From assembly GCA_035712145.1 (NCBI GenBank), contig DASTBI010000182.1, positions 1 through 60,973 on the forward strand: a stretch of DNA of 60,973 bases, in the 5' to 3' direction. Positions within the stretch are counted from its first letter, which is position 1. Every line of letters starts with the position of its first letter. The notes beneath the pieces were generated by a model, which was not told the origin of the DNA, did no database searches, and worked only from the letters and a program-made list of their open reading frames with translations. Below are positions 51,435 through 60,545 of the stretch, piece by piece. The position numbers were made by a program, and so were the translations under genes. The DNA comes from Candidatus Eisenbacteria bacterium (GTDB lineage Bacteria; Eisenbacteria; RBG-16-71-46).

Positions 51435-51638
51435 GTGGCTAGTGGCACTGTGAAGTGGTTCAACGAGGCGAAGGGCTTTGGTTTCATTACCCAGTCGGAT
51501 GGTGGCGACGACGTGTTCGTCCACTTCTCCGCGATCCAAGGCAACGGCTTCAAGACGCTTGCCGAGGGTGAGGCACTGGAGTTCGACGTGACCAAGGGCC
51601 CGAAGGGCCTGCAGGCGGCGAACGTCCGCAAGGCTTAA
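51435..51638 (+). CDS. csp: Cold-shock DNA/RNA-binding protein
   Basis: 67 residues from GTG at 51435, with AGGAG 7 bases upstream. The OB-fold has RNP1 KGFGFI and RNP2 [24 protein letters not shown] is the standard CspA opening. It binds single-stranded nucleic acids and melts RNA structure in the cold or in rapid growth. Its long leader with terminator and hairpins suggests RNA-level control. A strong terminator follows at 51667. Confidence 0.97.
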   Translation: MASGTVKWFNEAKGFGFITQSDGGDDVFVHFSAIQGNGFKTLAEGEALEFDVTKGPKGLQAANVRKA

Positions 51639-51666
51639 GCGCCCGAGGTACCACCTCGCGCCAACG

Positions 51667-51694
51667 AGGGCGGCGTCCGCAAGGACGCCGCCCT
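51667..51694 (+). terminator. Intrinsic terminator of the cold-shock gene
   Basis: AGGGCGGCGTCC (51667-51678) and GGACGCCGCCCT (51683-51694) form a perfect 12-bp stem with a GCAA tetraloop, followed by TGGCGTTTCT. It lies 28 bases after the stop codon. Confidence 0.85.
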
Positions 51695-51721
51695 TGGCGT
51701 TTCTCGCTCGAGAGTGACGCC

Positions 51722-51738
51722 ACTGGCCCGGGGCCAGT
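51722..51738. repeat. GC-rich palindrome, copy 1
   Basis: ACTGGCCC-G-GGGCCAGT is a perfect 8-bp inverted repeat with a single central base. A longer relative with the same CTGGCCC(C)GGGGCCAG core occurs at 52794-52815, on the other side of the membrane-protein gene 51837-52775. Confidence 0.6.
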
Positions 51739-51836
51739 TGATCGATCTGCTCCCCGGGGCGGATCGAGCCGGAGCTGCGCCGGGCCGATAAGAAGCAGAG
51801 CGGTCGCCCGCGACGCGTTTCGGCCATGAGGTCCGC

Positions 51837-52775
51837 ATGTCCTCCTCCCTGCTGGAGCCCGAGCCAGAGCCCACGGAGTCGTTGGACGCAGCTCCAAGCG
51901 AGCCAGCGACCGTCAGCCACGGCTTCGTGATCGGCTGGAACATCTTCCGCGTCATGGTCTGGATCATGATCGCGGTGTGGGCGAACCCGCACTTCCTCGA
52001 CTACGTCGGCGGCGAGGGGATCGCACGCTGGCTGCTCCATCATCGCTGGGTACTCTGGCTGGCGGCGCCGCCTCTCGCACTGCTCGGATTGATCTCGGTG
52101 CTCGAGCTACTCAACACACCGCAGCAGCGCGCCGCCCACGACAAGCTCGCGCGCGCCATGGGCGCAACCCTCGTGACGCGACGCGGCATCGATCCCACCG
52201 ACGGTCTTCCCGCAGGGCCGGGCCTTCGCGTTCCGCTTGGACGGTGGTCGATGGTGGTGGGCACGTGGAAGAGCGATGGCCACGCACGGACGGTCGCCAA
52301 GGTTGTGCTGCAGACGGAATCGGGGTTCAGCTTCGCGGCGCGCGGGGTAGACCGTGAGCCGGCGGTGATGCGCGGGCTCCACCCATGGGCACTGGGCCAC
52401 GCGATGCGCCAGGTGGCCGCCCGAACGGACGACCCGCGTGCGGCGGTGGCCGCGGCCCCGTTCGCCTACCTGGCCGAGCCGCCGATCACACTCGGCAACG
52501 ATGCGCTCGATCGCGCCGTCGTCCTGCGCGCGAACCACTCCGATGCCGCGCGAGCCCTTCTCATGTCCAGGACCGTGACTTCGGCCATTGGTGCGCTGAA
52601 CGAGCGAACGCGGCGCTGGGACTGGACCCTTTGCCCGACCTCGACCGCCGGCCTGGCCGAGATGCGGTTGGAGTGCCCGGGGACACTGAACGACGTCGAA
52701 TCACTCGCGCCAATGCAGGCGCTGATGCTGGCCGCGCTGGAGCACCTGGAGAGCAAGCGCGTCCTGGCGGGCTAG
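51837..52775 (+). CDS. Membrane protein of unknown function
   Basis: 312 residues from ATG at 51837, with GAGGT upstream. An acidic Pro/Glu N-terminus leads to two membrane segments (IGWNIFRVMVWIMIAVWANP and WVLWLAAPPLALLGLISVL). The rest is a soluble alpha/beta domain with WSMVVGTWKSDGHARTVAKV and LQTESGFSFAARG. I do not recognise the family. It is the only gene between the cold-shock gene and the helicase and is flanked by two similar palindromes (51722, 52794). Confidence 0.65.
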   Translation: MSSSLLEPEPEPTESLDAAPSEPATVSHGFVIGWNIFRVMVWIMIAVWANPHFLDYVGGEGIARWLLHHRWVLWLAAPPLALLGLISVLELLNTPQQRAAHDKLARAMGATLVTRRGIDPTDGLPAGPGLRVPLGRWSMVVGTWKSDGHARTVAKVVLQTESGFSFAARGVDREPAVMRGLHPWALGHAMRQVAARTDDPRAAVAAAPFAYLAEPPITLGNDALDRAVVLRANHSDAARALLMSRTVTSAIGALNERTRRWDWTLCPTSTAGLAEMRLECPGTLNDVESLAPMQALMLAALEHLESKRVLAG

Positions 52776-52793
52776 CTCGACCGCGGCGATGCC

Positions 52794-52815
52794 CCGCTGG
52801 CCCCGGGGCCAGCGG
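52794..52815. repeat. GC-rich palindrome, copy 2
   Basis: CCGCTGGCCCC (52794-52804) and its exact complement GGGGCCAGCGG (52805-52815) form a perfect 22-bp palindrome, 23 bases upstream of the helicase ATG. It shares its core with the palindrome at 51722. It could terminate the upstream gene or be bound by a dimeric regulator. Confidence 0.65.
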
Positions 52816-52838
52816 CGTGTGAGAGTCTGCCGGACGCT

Positions 52839-55800
52839 ATGGCATCCCCTTCGCGTGGCTTCGAGCCGCTTTCCAGCAGTCTGATCGACGCGCTCCGGCG
52901 CGCTCGCGAGCGCTTTCCGGCGTACGTGCGCACCCGCGGCGCCGATTATTTCCACCGCCGGCGTGTCGGATCCATCGAGCTGCGGCCCGACACCATCCAG
53001 GCCAAGGTCTACGGTACCCGTACCTACAAGAGCGGCTGGCGGTGGAACGGCCACGAGGCCAATCCGCAGTGCTCGTGCCCGGTGGGTCCTTTCTGCAAAC
53101 ACTCCTATGCGCTTGCATTGGCCGTACTCCGCGAGCACGACCGCGGTGGCGCCGTCGAGACGACATGGACGGAGCGTCCGTCATCCAGCGTCGCGACCGA
53201 GCTGGAGGAGTGGGCGCATCGCCACACCACTCCTCCGTCGCGCAGCCTGCGCGTGGTGCTGGGCCTCGAGCATCGCGACGACGGCCCCGGCGTCGTGCTG
53301 GAGGCGCGCGTCACGAGCCCTCGCCTCAAGGACCAGACCCGTTCGCAGCAGCAGATCGCCCAGATGGCGTATGACGCGCAGGGCGGACGCCATGGGCTGT
53401 CGCCACCTCAAGCCAGGCTGGCCCGATTGCTCGCCGAACGGGTGCGCGGACTGCGGGAGCGTCACGGACACACGATCGAGGTCCCGGTGGTTGTCCTCAA
53501 CCAGCTGCTCGACGCCTTCCCGAGCTCGCCTTTCGTGACCTGGGGCGCGCCGCTCGATCCGGATCTGGCCGCGCGCGCCGGCGTCGTGGCCGGAGCGCGC
53601 GCGCGCCTCGAGGACGGCCTGGTGGACGTGGCGCCGGTGTGTCAGGTGAAGGGCGAGGCCATGCGCATCTCGCTTGCCGTCCGCTGGGCCGATGGACGCC
53701 AGCGGACGCTCGACCAGGTGGTGTATCTGCAGAGCCATGACGATCTCCACCCGAGCCTGGTCCTGGCCGGCGGCGGATTCTGGCGCGTGAACGAGGAACC
53801 GCCCCGCGCTCTGCTGCTGCGCCTGGCCGGCGACGCGGGTGTCGAGGTTCCGATCAAGGGACGCGAGCGTTTCCTCGAGCTCCTGGCGGCGAGCTTCGAC
53901 AGCGTGGCCGAAGCGCTGGCCCCCCTCACGAGAGTGCATCGCGCGCACCCCATCGTGGTGATGGAGCTGTCCGATTGGCTGAGCGTGCGGCTCTACGCCG
54001 CGCCCGATCCCGCGTGGCGCCCGGGCCAGGCGGGCGGCCCCGTGTTCGCGCTGGACGGCGAGGGGCGCTGGGAGCGACTCACCGAGACCGGGCACGCGGA
54101 GGACGCTCTGGTGACCATGGAGCCGGGCCGATCCACGGGACCGTCCGAGGATGGCGGAGGCGGGAGCTCTGCCGCCCTCGAGACCGGTGGCGACTGGCTG
54201 CTCGACATGCCCGATCCCGAATCGGTGCGCGTCGCGCGCGAGTGGCTGGCGTTCCTGCCGCTGGTGCCCGAGCGAAAGGGAGGCGCGCTTGCATCCGAGA
54301 GCCGCCTCACGGGGTGGATGCGGATCGACGCGCGCAGTCTGGATACGCTGGCCGAGGCCTGGGACCGACGGCCTCGGGATGTCACCTACATCGGGAACGG
54401 GCGCATGCGTGAGCTGCTGGCCGGCGCCCCCCTTCGCGCTCGGGTTCGGGTGACCGCGAGTGGTGTGGACTGGTTCTCGGTGCGCGCCGATTGGGAGGCC
54501 GAAGGACGTGCGCTCACCGAGGAGGACCTCGCCCGCTTGCGCTCGTCACGATCGCGCTTCGTGAAGCTGTCGACGGGCTGGGTGCGGCGCGAGCGCGTGG
54601 CCGAGCACGACCAAACGGCTGAGCTGCTGGCGGACATGGGCATCGAGGTCAATGCCGGCGAGCAACGACTCACGCTGTGGCAGGTCGCTCGCGCGCGGCC
54701 TGAGAGCCTGGCCGCGCTCGAATCGCTCGAAACCGACACCGCGCGGCAGATCCGGGAGCTGCGGGAGCGCGTGGGATCGTTCGCCGGATTGCCCGCGGTG
54801 CCCGTCCCCGACACCTTCCGCGGCGAGCTTCGCCACTATCAGAAGGAGGGTCTCGACTTCCTCGCCTACGTCACGGGCCTCGGCCTCGGCGCGATCCTGG
54901 CCGACGACATGGGCCTGGGAAAGACCATCCAGGCCCTGGCGTGGATCGAGCACGCGCGCCAGGCGGATCCCGCCGGCGGAGCGGTGCTGGTGGTGTGCCC
55001 GGCGTCGGTGGTGCACAACTGGATCCGCGAATCCCAGCGGTTCCTGCCACACCTCCGCGTGCTGGCGTTGACCAGCGGGCATGAACGGCACGCGCTCCGG
55101 CAGGAGATCTCGAACGTCGACCTGGTGGTCACCAACTACGCGCTGGTGCGCCGCGATCTGGCCGACTGGCGGAACGTCGCATTGCGGGCCGTGATCCTGG
55201 ACGAAGCGCAGAACATCAAGAATCCCGACGCCGCGGTGAGCCGCGCCGTGCAGCAGCTCCAGTGCCGTCACCGGATGGCGTTGACCGGGACACCGCTCGA
55301 GAATCGTGCGCTCGACCTGTGGAGCATCATGCAGTTCGTGAACCCCGGATACCTCGGCAGTCGCAAGGCGTTCGTGGCCCGTTACGACGCTCCCGACGCG
55401 CCGCCCTATCGGCGACGGCTGCTGGCTGCCCGCCTGCGCCCCATGCTCCTCCGGCGGCTCAAGAGCCAGGTGGCGCTCGAGCTGCCCGATCGAATCGAGG
55501 AGCAGCGCGACTGCGAGCTGACCACGGGCCAGAGAAAGCTCTACCTGCTCGAGCTCGAGCGTGGGCGCGCGTTGATGGCCCGACTCATCACACCCAGGGA
55601 GGTGCAGCAGAGCCGGCTCGAGATCCTGAGCGTGCTCACCCGACTGCGCCAGATCTGCTGCCACCCGGCGCTGGCCGGCGGCAAACCGTCGCTCGGCTCC
55701 GGCAAGTTCGACGCGGTGTTCGAGCTGCTCGAGCCGCTGCTCGCCGAGGGCCACAAGGTGCTTCTGTTCTCGCAATTCGTGGAGTGCCTGAAGCTGCTCG

Positions 55801-56207
55801 ACCAGGAGATGGAGGCGCGCGGCATCGGGCGTCACATGCTCACCGGCTCGACGACGCGGCGCGAAGAGGTGGTGACGGCATTCGAGTCCGATTCCGAGCC
55901 CTGCGTGTTCCTGATCTCGCTGCGGGCCGGAGGCACCGGCCTCAATCTCACGGCGGCGAGCTATGTGGTGCTGTTCGATCCCTGGTGGAACCCCGCCGTC
56001 GAAGCCCAGGCCATCGATCGCACCCACCGCATCGGTCAGACACGGACGGTGATCGCCTATCGCATGCTGGCCAGCGGAACGATCGAGGAGAAGATCTGGG
56101 AGCTGCAGCAGCGCAAGGCCGCGCTCGCCAGCGACGTGCTCGGCGAGGAGGGATTCGCCCGGACGCTCGACCGCGAGGCCTTGCAGTATTTGTTTGAGGA
56201 GGAGTGA
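52839..56207 (+). CDS. SNF2-family helicase with SWIM zinc finger
   Basis: 1122 residues. A SWIM zinc finger near the N-terminus: CSCPVGPFCKH with C78, C80, C86 and H88. After a long linker the SNF2 motor starts with ILADDMGLGKTIQALAW (Walker A, about 686-702), has the DEAQNIKNPDAAV motif (DEAQ, about 788), LTGTPLENRALDLWSI and, in the C-terminal RecA-like lobe, LISLRAGGTGLNLTAASYVV and DPWWNPAVEAQAIDRTHRIG. Such SWIM/SNF2 proteins remodel nucleic-acid-protein complexes, but bacterial ones have no proven partner. A sensor role for the SWIM finger in DNA/RNA binding is likely. Confidence 0.96.
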   Translation: MASPSRGFEPLSSSLIDALRRARERFPAYVRTRGADYFHRRRVGSIELRPDTIQAKVYGTRTYKSGWRWNGHEANPQCSCPVGPFCKHSYALALAVLREHDRGGAVETTWTERPSSSVATELEEWAHRHTTPPSRSLRVVLGLEHRDDGPGVVLEARVTSPRLKDQTRSQQQIAQMAYDAQGGRHGLSPPQARLARLLAERVRGLRERHGHTIEVPVVVLNQLLDAFPSSPFVTWGAPLDPDLAARAGVVAGARARLEDGLVDVAPVCQVKGEAMRISLAVRWADGRQRTLDQVVYLQSHDDLHPSLVLAGGGFWRVNEEPPRALLLRLAGDAGVEVPIKGRERFLELLAASFDSVAEALAPLTRVHRAHPIVVMELSDWLSVRLYAAPDPAWRPGQAGGPVFALDGEGRWERLTETGHAEDALVTMEPGRSTGPSEDGGGGSSAALETGGDWLLDMPDPESVRVAREWLAFLPLVPERKGGALASESRLTGWMRIDARSLDTLAEAWDRRPRDVTYIGNGRMRELLAGAPLRARVRVTASGVDWFSVRADWEAEGRALTEEDLARLRSSRSRFVKLSTGWVRRERVAEHDQTAELLADMGIEVNAGEQRLTLWQVARARPESLAALESLETDTARQIRELRERVGSFAGLPAVPVPDTFRGELRHYQKEGLDFLAYVTGLGLGAILADDMGLGKTIQALAWIEHARQADPAGGAVLVVCPASVVHNWIRESQRFLPHLRVLALTSGHERHALRQEISNVDLVVTNYALVRRDLADWRNVALRAVILDEAQNIKNPDAAVSRAVQQLQCRHRMALTGTPLENRALDLWSIMQFVNPGYLGSRKAFVARYDAPDAPPYRRRLLAARLRPMLLRRLKSQVALELPDRIEEQRDCELTTGQRKLYLLELERGRALMARLITPREVQQSRLEILSVLTRLRQICCHPALAGGKPSLGSGKFDAVFELLEPLLAEGHKVLLFSQFVECLKLLDQEMEARGIGRHMLTGSTTRREEVVTAFESDSEPCVFLISLRAGGTGLNLTAASYVVLFDPWWNPAVEAQAIDRTHRIGQTRTVIAYRMLASGTIEEKIWELQQRKAALASDVLGEEGFARTLDREALQYLFEEE

Positions 56208-56216
56208 GGGCGCGGG

Positions 56217-57485
56217 CTAGCGAAGGTTGGAAGCAGCGTCCGAGGGCTGCGTTTCAGCGGAGTTCTTGGCCTCCGCCCCGTTGGTGTGCGGTGGGTCGGG
56301 GGCGAAGGTGGGCGCGTTGGGCGCGGACTCGACAGGCACGGTGAGGGCGATGCCATTGCCCACGACCATCGACACCGCCCCCGGCACCACTTCGATCTCC
56401 ATCACGTGCCGCTGTGGGGTGATGTTCATGTCGGAGTTGCCGGGCACCGGCTCCTCGGCGGTCATCCGCACGCGCCGCACACGATAGGTCTTGAGATCGT
56501 CGGGCGATCCCGACGACGCCGCCATGAAATGCTTCACCAGCGCGGCATCGTTCATGCCGTCGTAGATGTGCACGTCGAGCAGCCCGTCGTCCATCTTCGC
56601 CCCCGGCGCCGCGAGCATGTTGTGCGCCATCAGCGGGGCGTTCGAGACCGTGACGATACCGGTCGCGGCCTCGACGAGAGTCCCGTCCATCTCGACTTTG
56701 ATGGCGCCTCGCTTCGCCTCGACGAACTTTCGAAACGCTCCCGGGAGGTGGTACCAGCGTCGCTTCACGAACTCCTGGCCCGCGAAGGCAGCGATCGCGC
56801 TCAGCCCGATCCCGGCGCACTCCATGAAGTACTCAGCCTTCGAACCCCCCTCCGACGTCATTCGTCCGATGTCGATGTGGCGCGTGGTCCCCATTCCGAT
56901 CAGCGCACAGGCGTGATCGATGGCGAGAGGCACGCCCAACGAGCGGGCGAGATTGTTCATGGTGCCGATCGGGATGATCGCCAGTGCGGTGGACGTGCCG
57001 ATGAGCTCCGCGGCGACGTCTCCGATCGTGCCGTCACCGGCGGCCACGATGACCAGCGGGGCCCCGGACCGCGCGGCTTCGCGAGCCATCTCGCGCGCCG
57101 CCTTCCCGGACGTCTTGAGACCGACGCTCGCCTCGACCCCGTGGACTCGCAGGCTGCTCACGATCTGCGCGAGACGCTCGGCGTTGTTCTTCTCGTCGCG
57201 GCCCGCGGTGGGATTGAAGATGAGACGGGCACGCTTGAGACGACCGTCGCTGCCGGCCTGCTTCCCCAGGTGCTCCTGGCGAGGCGCCGACAGGCGACGC
57301 TCGAGGTGGGCGATGCCGGCCTCGCACGCCTGGAGCCTGGCCTTGCGGCGCTCCAGCCGCGCCGAGGTCTTCTCGATCTTGCGGACCAGCGACGCTTGCT
57401 TGCGTTGCTGGCGCAGCAGCGACTTGAACAGGGTGGATTGGGACTCTTTGCGACCTGCCATGCCCCTGATCAGGGCATTTCCCAT
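56217..57485 (-). CDS. Diacylglycerol kinase-like protein with N-terminal coiled coil
   Basis: 422 residues. A basic, coiled-coil-like N-terminal part (KSLLRQQRKQASLVRKIEKT and SARLERRKARLQACEAGIAH, about 21-60) leads to the lipid kinase/DAGK catalytic domain: ARLIFNPTAGRDEKNNAERL and APLVIVAAGDGTIGDVAAEL (the GDGT motif, 150-153), then ALAIIPIGTMNNLARSLGVP. It phosphorylates diacylglycerol or related lipids. The N-terminal coil is unusual for bacterial DgkB. Starts at 57485 or 57461 are both possible. Convergent with the helicase. Confidence 0.9.
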   Translation of the reverse strand: MGNALIRGMAGRKESQSTLFKSLLRQQRKQASLVRKIEKTSARLERRKARLQACEAGIAHLERRLSAPRQEHLGKQAGSDGRLKRARLIFNPTAGRDEKNNAERLAQIVSSLRVHGVEASVGLKTSGKAAREMAREAARSGAPLVIVAAGDGTIGDVAAELIGTSTALAIIPIGTMNNLARSLGVPLAIDHACALIGMGTTRHIDIGRMTSEGGSKAEYFMECAGIGLSAIAAFAGQEFVKRRWYHLPGAFRKFVEAKRGAIKVEMDGTLVEAATGIVTVSNAPLMAHNMLAAPGAKMDDGLLDVHIYDGMNDAALVKHFMAASSGSPDDLKTYRVRRVRMTAEEPVPGNSDMNITPQRHVMEIEVVPGAVSMVVGNGIALTVPVESAPNAPTFAPDPPHTNGAEAKNSAETQPSDAASNLR

Positions 57486-57629
57486 GCCACCGGTCAGGCG
57501 GCAATTAGGCGGCTAAGACATTTGATTAGTCCAACATCTGGTGCAGATGGACGAGGTGGGCTGTAACTCTTTTCTGGCCACAATCCGTTCTACAACGGTC
57601 GCGTCAACTCGCTCAACGGCCAGTTACCG

Positions 57630-58928
57630 CTACTCGACTGTCCCCGGGGGGACAGTCGAGTTCCGCTCTTGTTCCAACTCTTCCAGCTCGGTGGCGAACA
57701 ACTCCCCGTACGCCGACCCTTTTTGGATGGCGCGTCGCATCCACACGATGGCCCGATCGGTGTCTCCGCATTCGTGGTGCGCCCAGGCCAATGTGCGGAA
57801 GAACTCAGGCGTACGCATCCTGTCCAAAGCCACGGCACGGTTGGCCAGAGCTCGGGCCTCCTCAGGACGGCCCAAGGAGTCCTCGCTCGAGACAATGGCC
57901 CACGCGATGGAATCCAGGATATCCGGATCGTCAGGGCTCAGCAGGGACGCCCTGCGCCAATACCTCAAGGCAGTACGCTCGTCGCGTGGCTCGTATTGCA
58001 CCAATAGATATGCCGTAGCCTGGTAGACCTCGGCTTCATCCAGCTTCGAAGCAACCGATCTCAACAGCCTCCGCGCGCCGACGAAGTCATGTCCACGGAG
58101 CCTGAACCGGGCGGTCCTCTCGAGGAAGAACGCATCCACCTGGCGGCCCCCACCAGCGACCTCCTCGATACGATTCCAGTACGGCTGGGCCGCGAGCCAG
58201 CCCTCCGTGCTTTCCACCCGGTTGGCCACGTTGCGGTTCCATCCCATGGACCATCGATGATCGAGGGCGAGAGCGGCGACCAAACCGAGCGACACCAGAA
58301 CAGCGGCTGCGCATCGGCGCGGACGTGACCAGCCAAGAATGGGTCCATGCCGGTCGTCGTAGAACGCGCCCACGCAGAGGCCAACGATGAATCCGCCGAC
58401 ATGAGCTGCGTGGCCAACATTGCCGTACTCCGACCCGATGTCGAACGCATCGCGGACCCACCACGCGGCGACCAGCCACCCGAACCCAATGGTGACCTGA
58501 CCGTCCTCCCACTGCCTGAGAGGGCGTGACAGATAAGCACCCATGAGGGCATAGATCGCGCCCGAGGCGCCGGCGCCATTGGTGTAGAAGGCCAGGGTTC
58601 CGAGAGAGGACCCGATCGCTCCCAGGAAATAGAGGAGCGCCATCCGTCCAGTTCCCAGCTTCGGCTCCAGCAGGAGTCCCAGCACGATGAGCGCACTCGC
58701 ATTCCCGAGAATGTGGTCCCAATCGCGGTGAACCAGATCAGACGAAAGGAGCCGCCACCACTCGCCGGCAAGGACGGAGTCGGTCACCTGCGATGCTCTT
58801 CCACGGAGGGCACTCACTTCGGCCTCTCCGCCGGCCAGCCACGGGGCCGCGAACAAGCCGAGGAGGGTGCAAGCCATCAGCCATGTGAACGGAGCCGACT
58901 TGAGGTGCTTCAAGGGCTTCACCGGCAT
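57630..58928 (-). CDS. Rhomboid protease with C-terminal TPR repeats
   Basis: 432 residues. Six-helix rhomboid core with HRDWDHILGN (67-76), the catalytic Ser122 in GAGASGAIYALMGAYL and His176 in VGHAAHVGGFIVG. After residue 210 a linker leads to TPR-like repeats (about 260-420: LRYWRRASLLSPDDPDILDS, LANRAVALDRMRTPEFFRTL, MRRAIQKGSAYGELFATELE). It would cleave membrane proteins inside the bilayer, with the TPR part binding partners. The final residues are encoded by a palindrome (57632-57661). Family fusion of this kind is known in some soil bacteria. Confidence 0.93.
   Translation of the reverse strand: MPVKPLKHLKSAPFTWLMACTLLGLFAAPWLAGGEAEVSALRGRASQVTDSVLAGEWWRLLSSDLVHRDWDHILGNASALIVLGLLLEPKLGTGRMALLYFLGAIGSSLGTLAFYTNGAGASGAIYALMGAYLSRPLRQWEDGQVTIGFGWLVAAWWVRDAFDIGSEYGNVGHAAHVGGFIVGLCVGAFYDDRHGPILGWSRPRRCAAAVLVSLGLVAALALDHRWSMGWNRNVANRVESTEGWLAAQPYWNRIEEVAGGGRQVDAFFLERTARFRLRGHDFVGARRLLRSVASKLDEAEVYQATAYLLVQYEPRDERTALRYWRRASLLSPDDPDILDSIAWAIVSSEDSLGRPEEARALANRAVALDRMRTPEFFRTLAWAHHECGDTDRAIVWMRRAIQKGSAYGELFATELEELEQERNSTVPPGTVE
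57632..57661. repeat. 14-bp perfect inverted repeat at the 3' end of the rhomboid gene
   Basis: ACTCGACTGTCCCC (57632-57645), two central bases and GGGGACAGTCGAGT (57648-57661). It encodes the last residues of the rhomboid protein (NSTVPPGTVE) and its stop codon. It is like the CCCCGGGG-centred palindromes found at 51722 and 52794 only in the centre; the arms differ. Confidence 0.7.
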
Positions 58929-59033
58929 TCTCCCAACACGAACGCCGACGGCCTGGCTGCCAAGGGGAGGCGAGTGCCGCCAGTGATGTCTGGTTATCGG
59001 CGCTCGGCCGTGCTGGATTGACCTTCGGGCGGC

Positions 59034-60545
59034 CTAGAGGCGTGTGCTCGTATCGATCGCCAGCTCACGCAGGCGGCCCAGCAGTCGCACCATCGCCCAG
59101 GTATCGCGCTCACAGTAGGCCAGCAGGTCCTGCCGGAGCCGGTCGCGCTCCTCGACCGGGATCTTGTGCGCCACGAACAACAGCCGAGCGATCTCGACGC
59201 TGGCGACCATCCCGTCCACGATGACGAGATCGTTGTAGGTGAGATCAGGGACCAGCGGATTCAGCACGTTCTTGATGCTGAAGCTCCCGCGGAACTCCAC
59301 GTGGTAGACGTGGTCACGCACCACCGGGAGCAGGTCCACGAGCTTCCCGGCCAGCTCTGCGAGCGGCGCCGCCAGGTCGGGCAGCAGCTCCGCCAGCTCG
59401 TTGATGCGTGTCCTCTCGAACGACGAGTACATCACGATTCGCCGCGCGCGCTTCGTTGCCTCCAGCATGGCTTCGGCCAATTCGCGACGCGGGTCGCCCG
59501 GCCCCTCGGCGAGCCAGCCCACATGCGTGTAGGTGCCATCCTGCTGTTCCTCGTGGTAGCTGAACTGTGCCGTGGCGTGCCCCCACGGCGCCAAGCCCGC
59601 CCATACCGGAACCGCTCGGGACACCGTCTCGAAGTCGAGGTACCCGAGCGGGCTCTCGAACGGCTCGAGCGCCCGCCCGAGTCCCGGCTCGACGATGAGC
59701 CGATTCTCCCTGAGCGCCCGCAACTGCCGCTGCGCGGCGGGCGGCAGCTTCTGCCCCTGGGGAATCCCCCAGATCGAGTGAATGCCCTTCGCCATGTAAG
59801 CCACCGTCTTCTTCGGTCCGTTCGAGTAGAGCGTCGAGATGTGATCCGGATCGTTCGGCCAGCATCGCTTCAGGAACGGACACCCGCGTGGCTCATGGCA
59901 GTGGAGTCCGATCGGGTGGTCCGGCAACTCTCCTTCGAGCACACGGGTGAGCTCTTCCACCCGCGCCGGAACCGTAGGCATGAACTCGTGGACCTGCTCG
60001 GTGATGTCCGCCCGGACGAACAGGTCGCCCTGATCCGGGTGCCGATAGTCTTTGTTCAAGTGCATGATCTCGACGCGCTCGGCCGTCATGCCGGTTTGAG
60101 CGAGCACCCAGGCCTGGAGCGCGGCGTCGGCAATGTGCTCGTCCTTCACCGAGGTCGTGGACTTGGCCTCGATCAGAGTCGTGGCGTCATCAGCCTTGTG
60201 AAGGACGTCGACCGCGGCGAACACACCCTTCGCCTGGAAGGCGGCCTCGAAGATGATCGGTGCTCCGGCGTCGAGCGCTGAGCGGGTGGCGTCGCACCAA
60301 GCGGTGCGGTCGCGAGGCTGCGGCGAGACGAGCACGCCCTCGGGGAATCGCTCCCGGGCCAGCTCACCGACGAGGCGCCCCTGGTCGAAGCGGTCGAGCA
60401 GGACCTTGTCGGGCTGAAGCTCCTCCGCCAGCGGCTCATGCACCGTCCACCACAGAAGCCTCGGACACTGGCACCCGGTGACGAACAGAGACTTCGTGAG
60501 GTTGGTCACGGTCGGGGCCAGCTCGCGGCTACGACACCAGGTCAT
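59034..60545 (-). CDS. DUF2779-type double nuclease (Cas4-like PD-(D/E)xK plus DEDD exonuclease-like)
   Basis: 503 residues from ATG at 60545 (a TTG at 60563 would add six residues). The N-terminal half resembles Cas4/RecB nucleases: LTKSLFVTGCQCPRLLWW with C25 and C27, acidic and Lys residues in AAVDVLHKADDATTLIEAK (D113, E126, K128), and CHEPRGCPFLKRCW with C216, C222 and C228, which could bind a 4Fe-4S cluster. The C-terminal half has GYLDFETVSR (D304, E306), MYSSFERTRINELAEL and LLAYCERDTWAMVRLL (D481), a DEDDy exonuclease-like pattern. It may be a DNA-processing or defence nuclease. Known only as DUF2779; substrate unproven. Confidence 0.85.
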   Translation of the reverse strand: MTWCRSRELAPTVTNLTKSLFVTGCQCPRLLWWTVHEPLAEELQPDKVLLDRFDQGRLVGELARERFPEGVLVSPQPRDRTAWCDATRSALDAGAPIIFEAAFQAKGVFAAVDVLHKADDATTLIEAKSTTSVKDEHIADAALQAWVLAQTGMTAERVEIMHLNKDYRHPDQGDLFVRADITEQVHEFMPTVPARVEELTRVLEGELPDHPIGLHCHEPRGCPFLKRCWPNDPDHISTLYSNGPKKTVAYMAKGIHSIWGIPQGQKLPPAAQRQLRALRENRLIVEPGLGRALEPFESPLGYLDFETVSRAVPVWAGLAPWGHATAQFSYHEEQQDGTYTHVGWLAEGPGDPRRELAEAMLEATKRARRIVMYSSFERTRINELAELLPDLAAPLAELAGKLVDLLPVVRDHVYHVEFRGSFSIKNVLNPLVPDLTYNDLVIVDGMVASVEIARLLFVAHKIPVEERDRLRQDLLAYCERDTWAMVRLLGRLRELAIDTSTRL

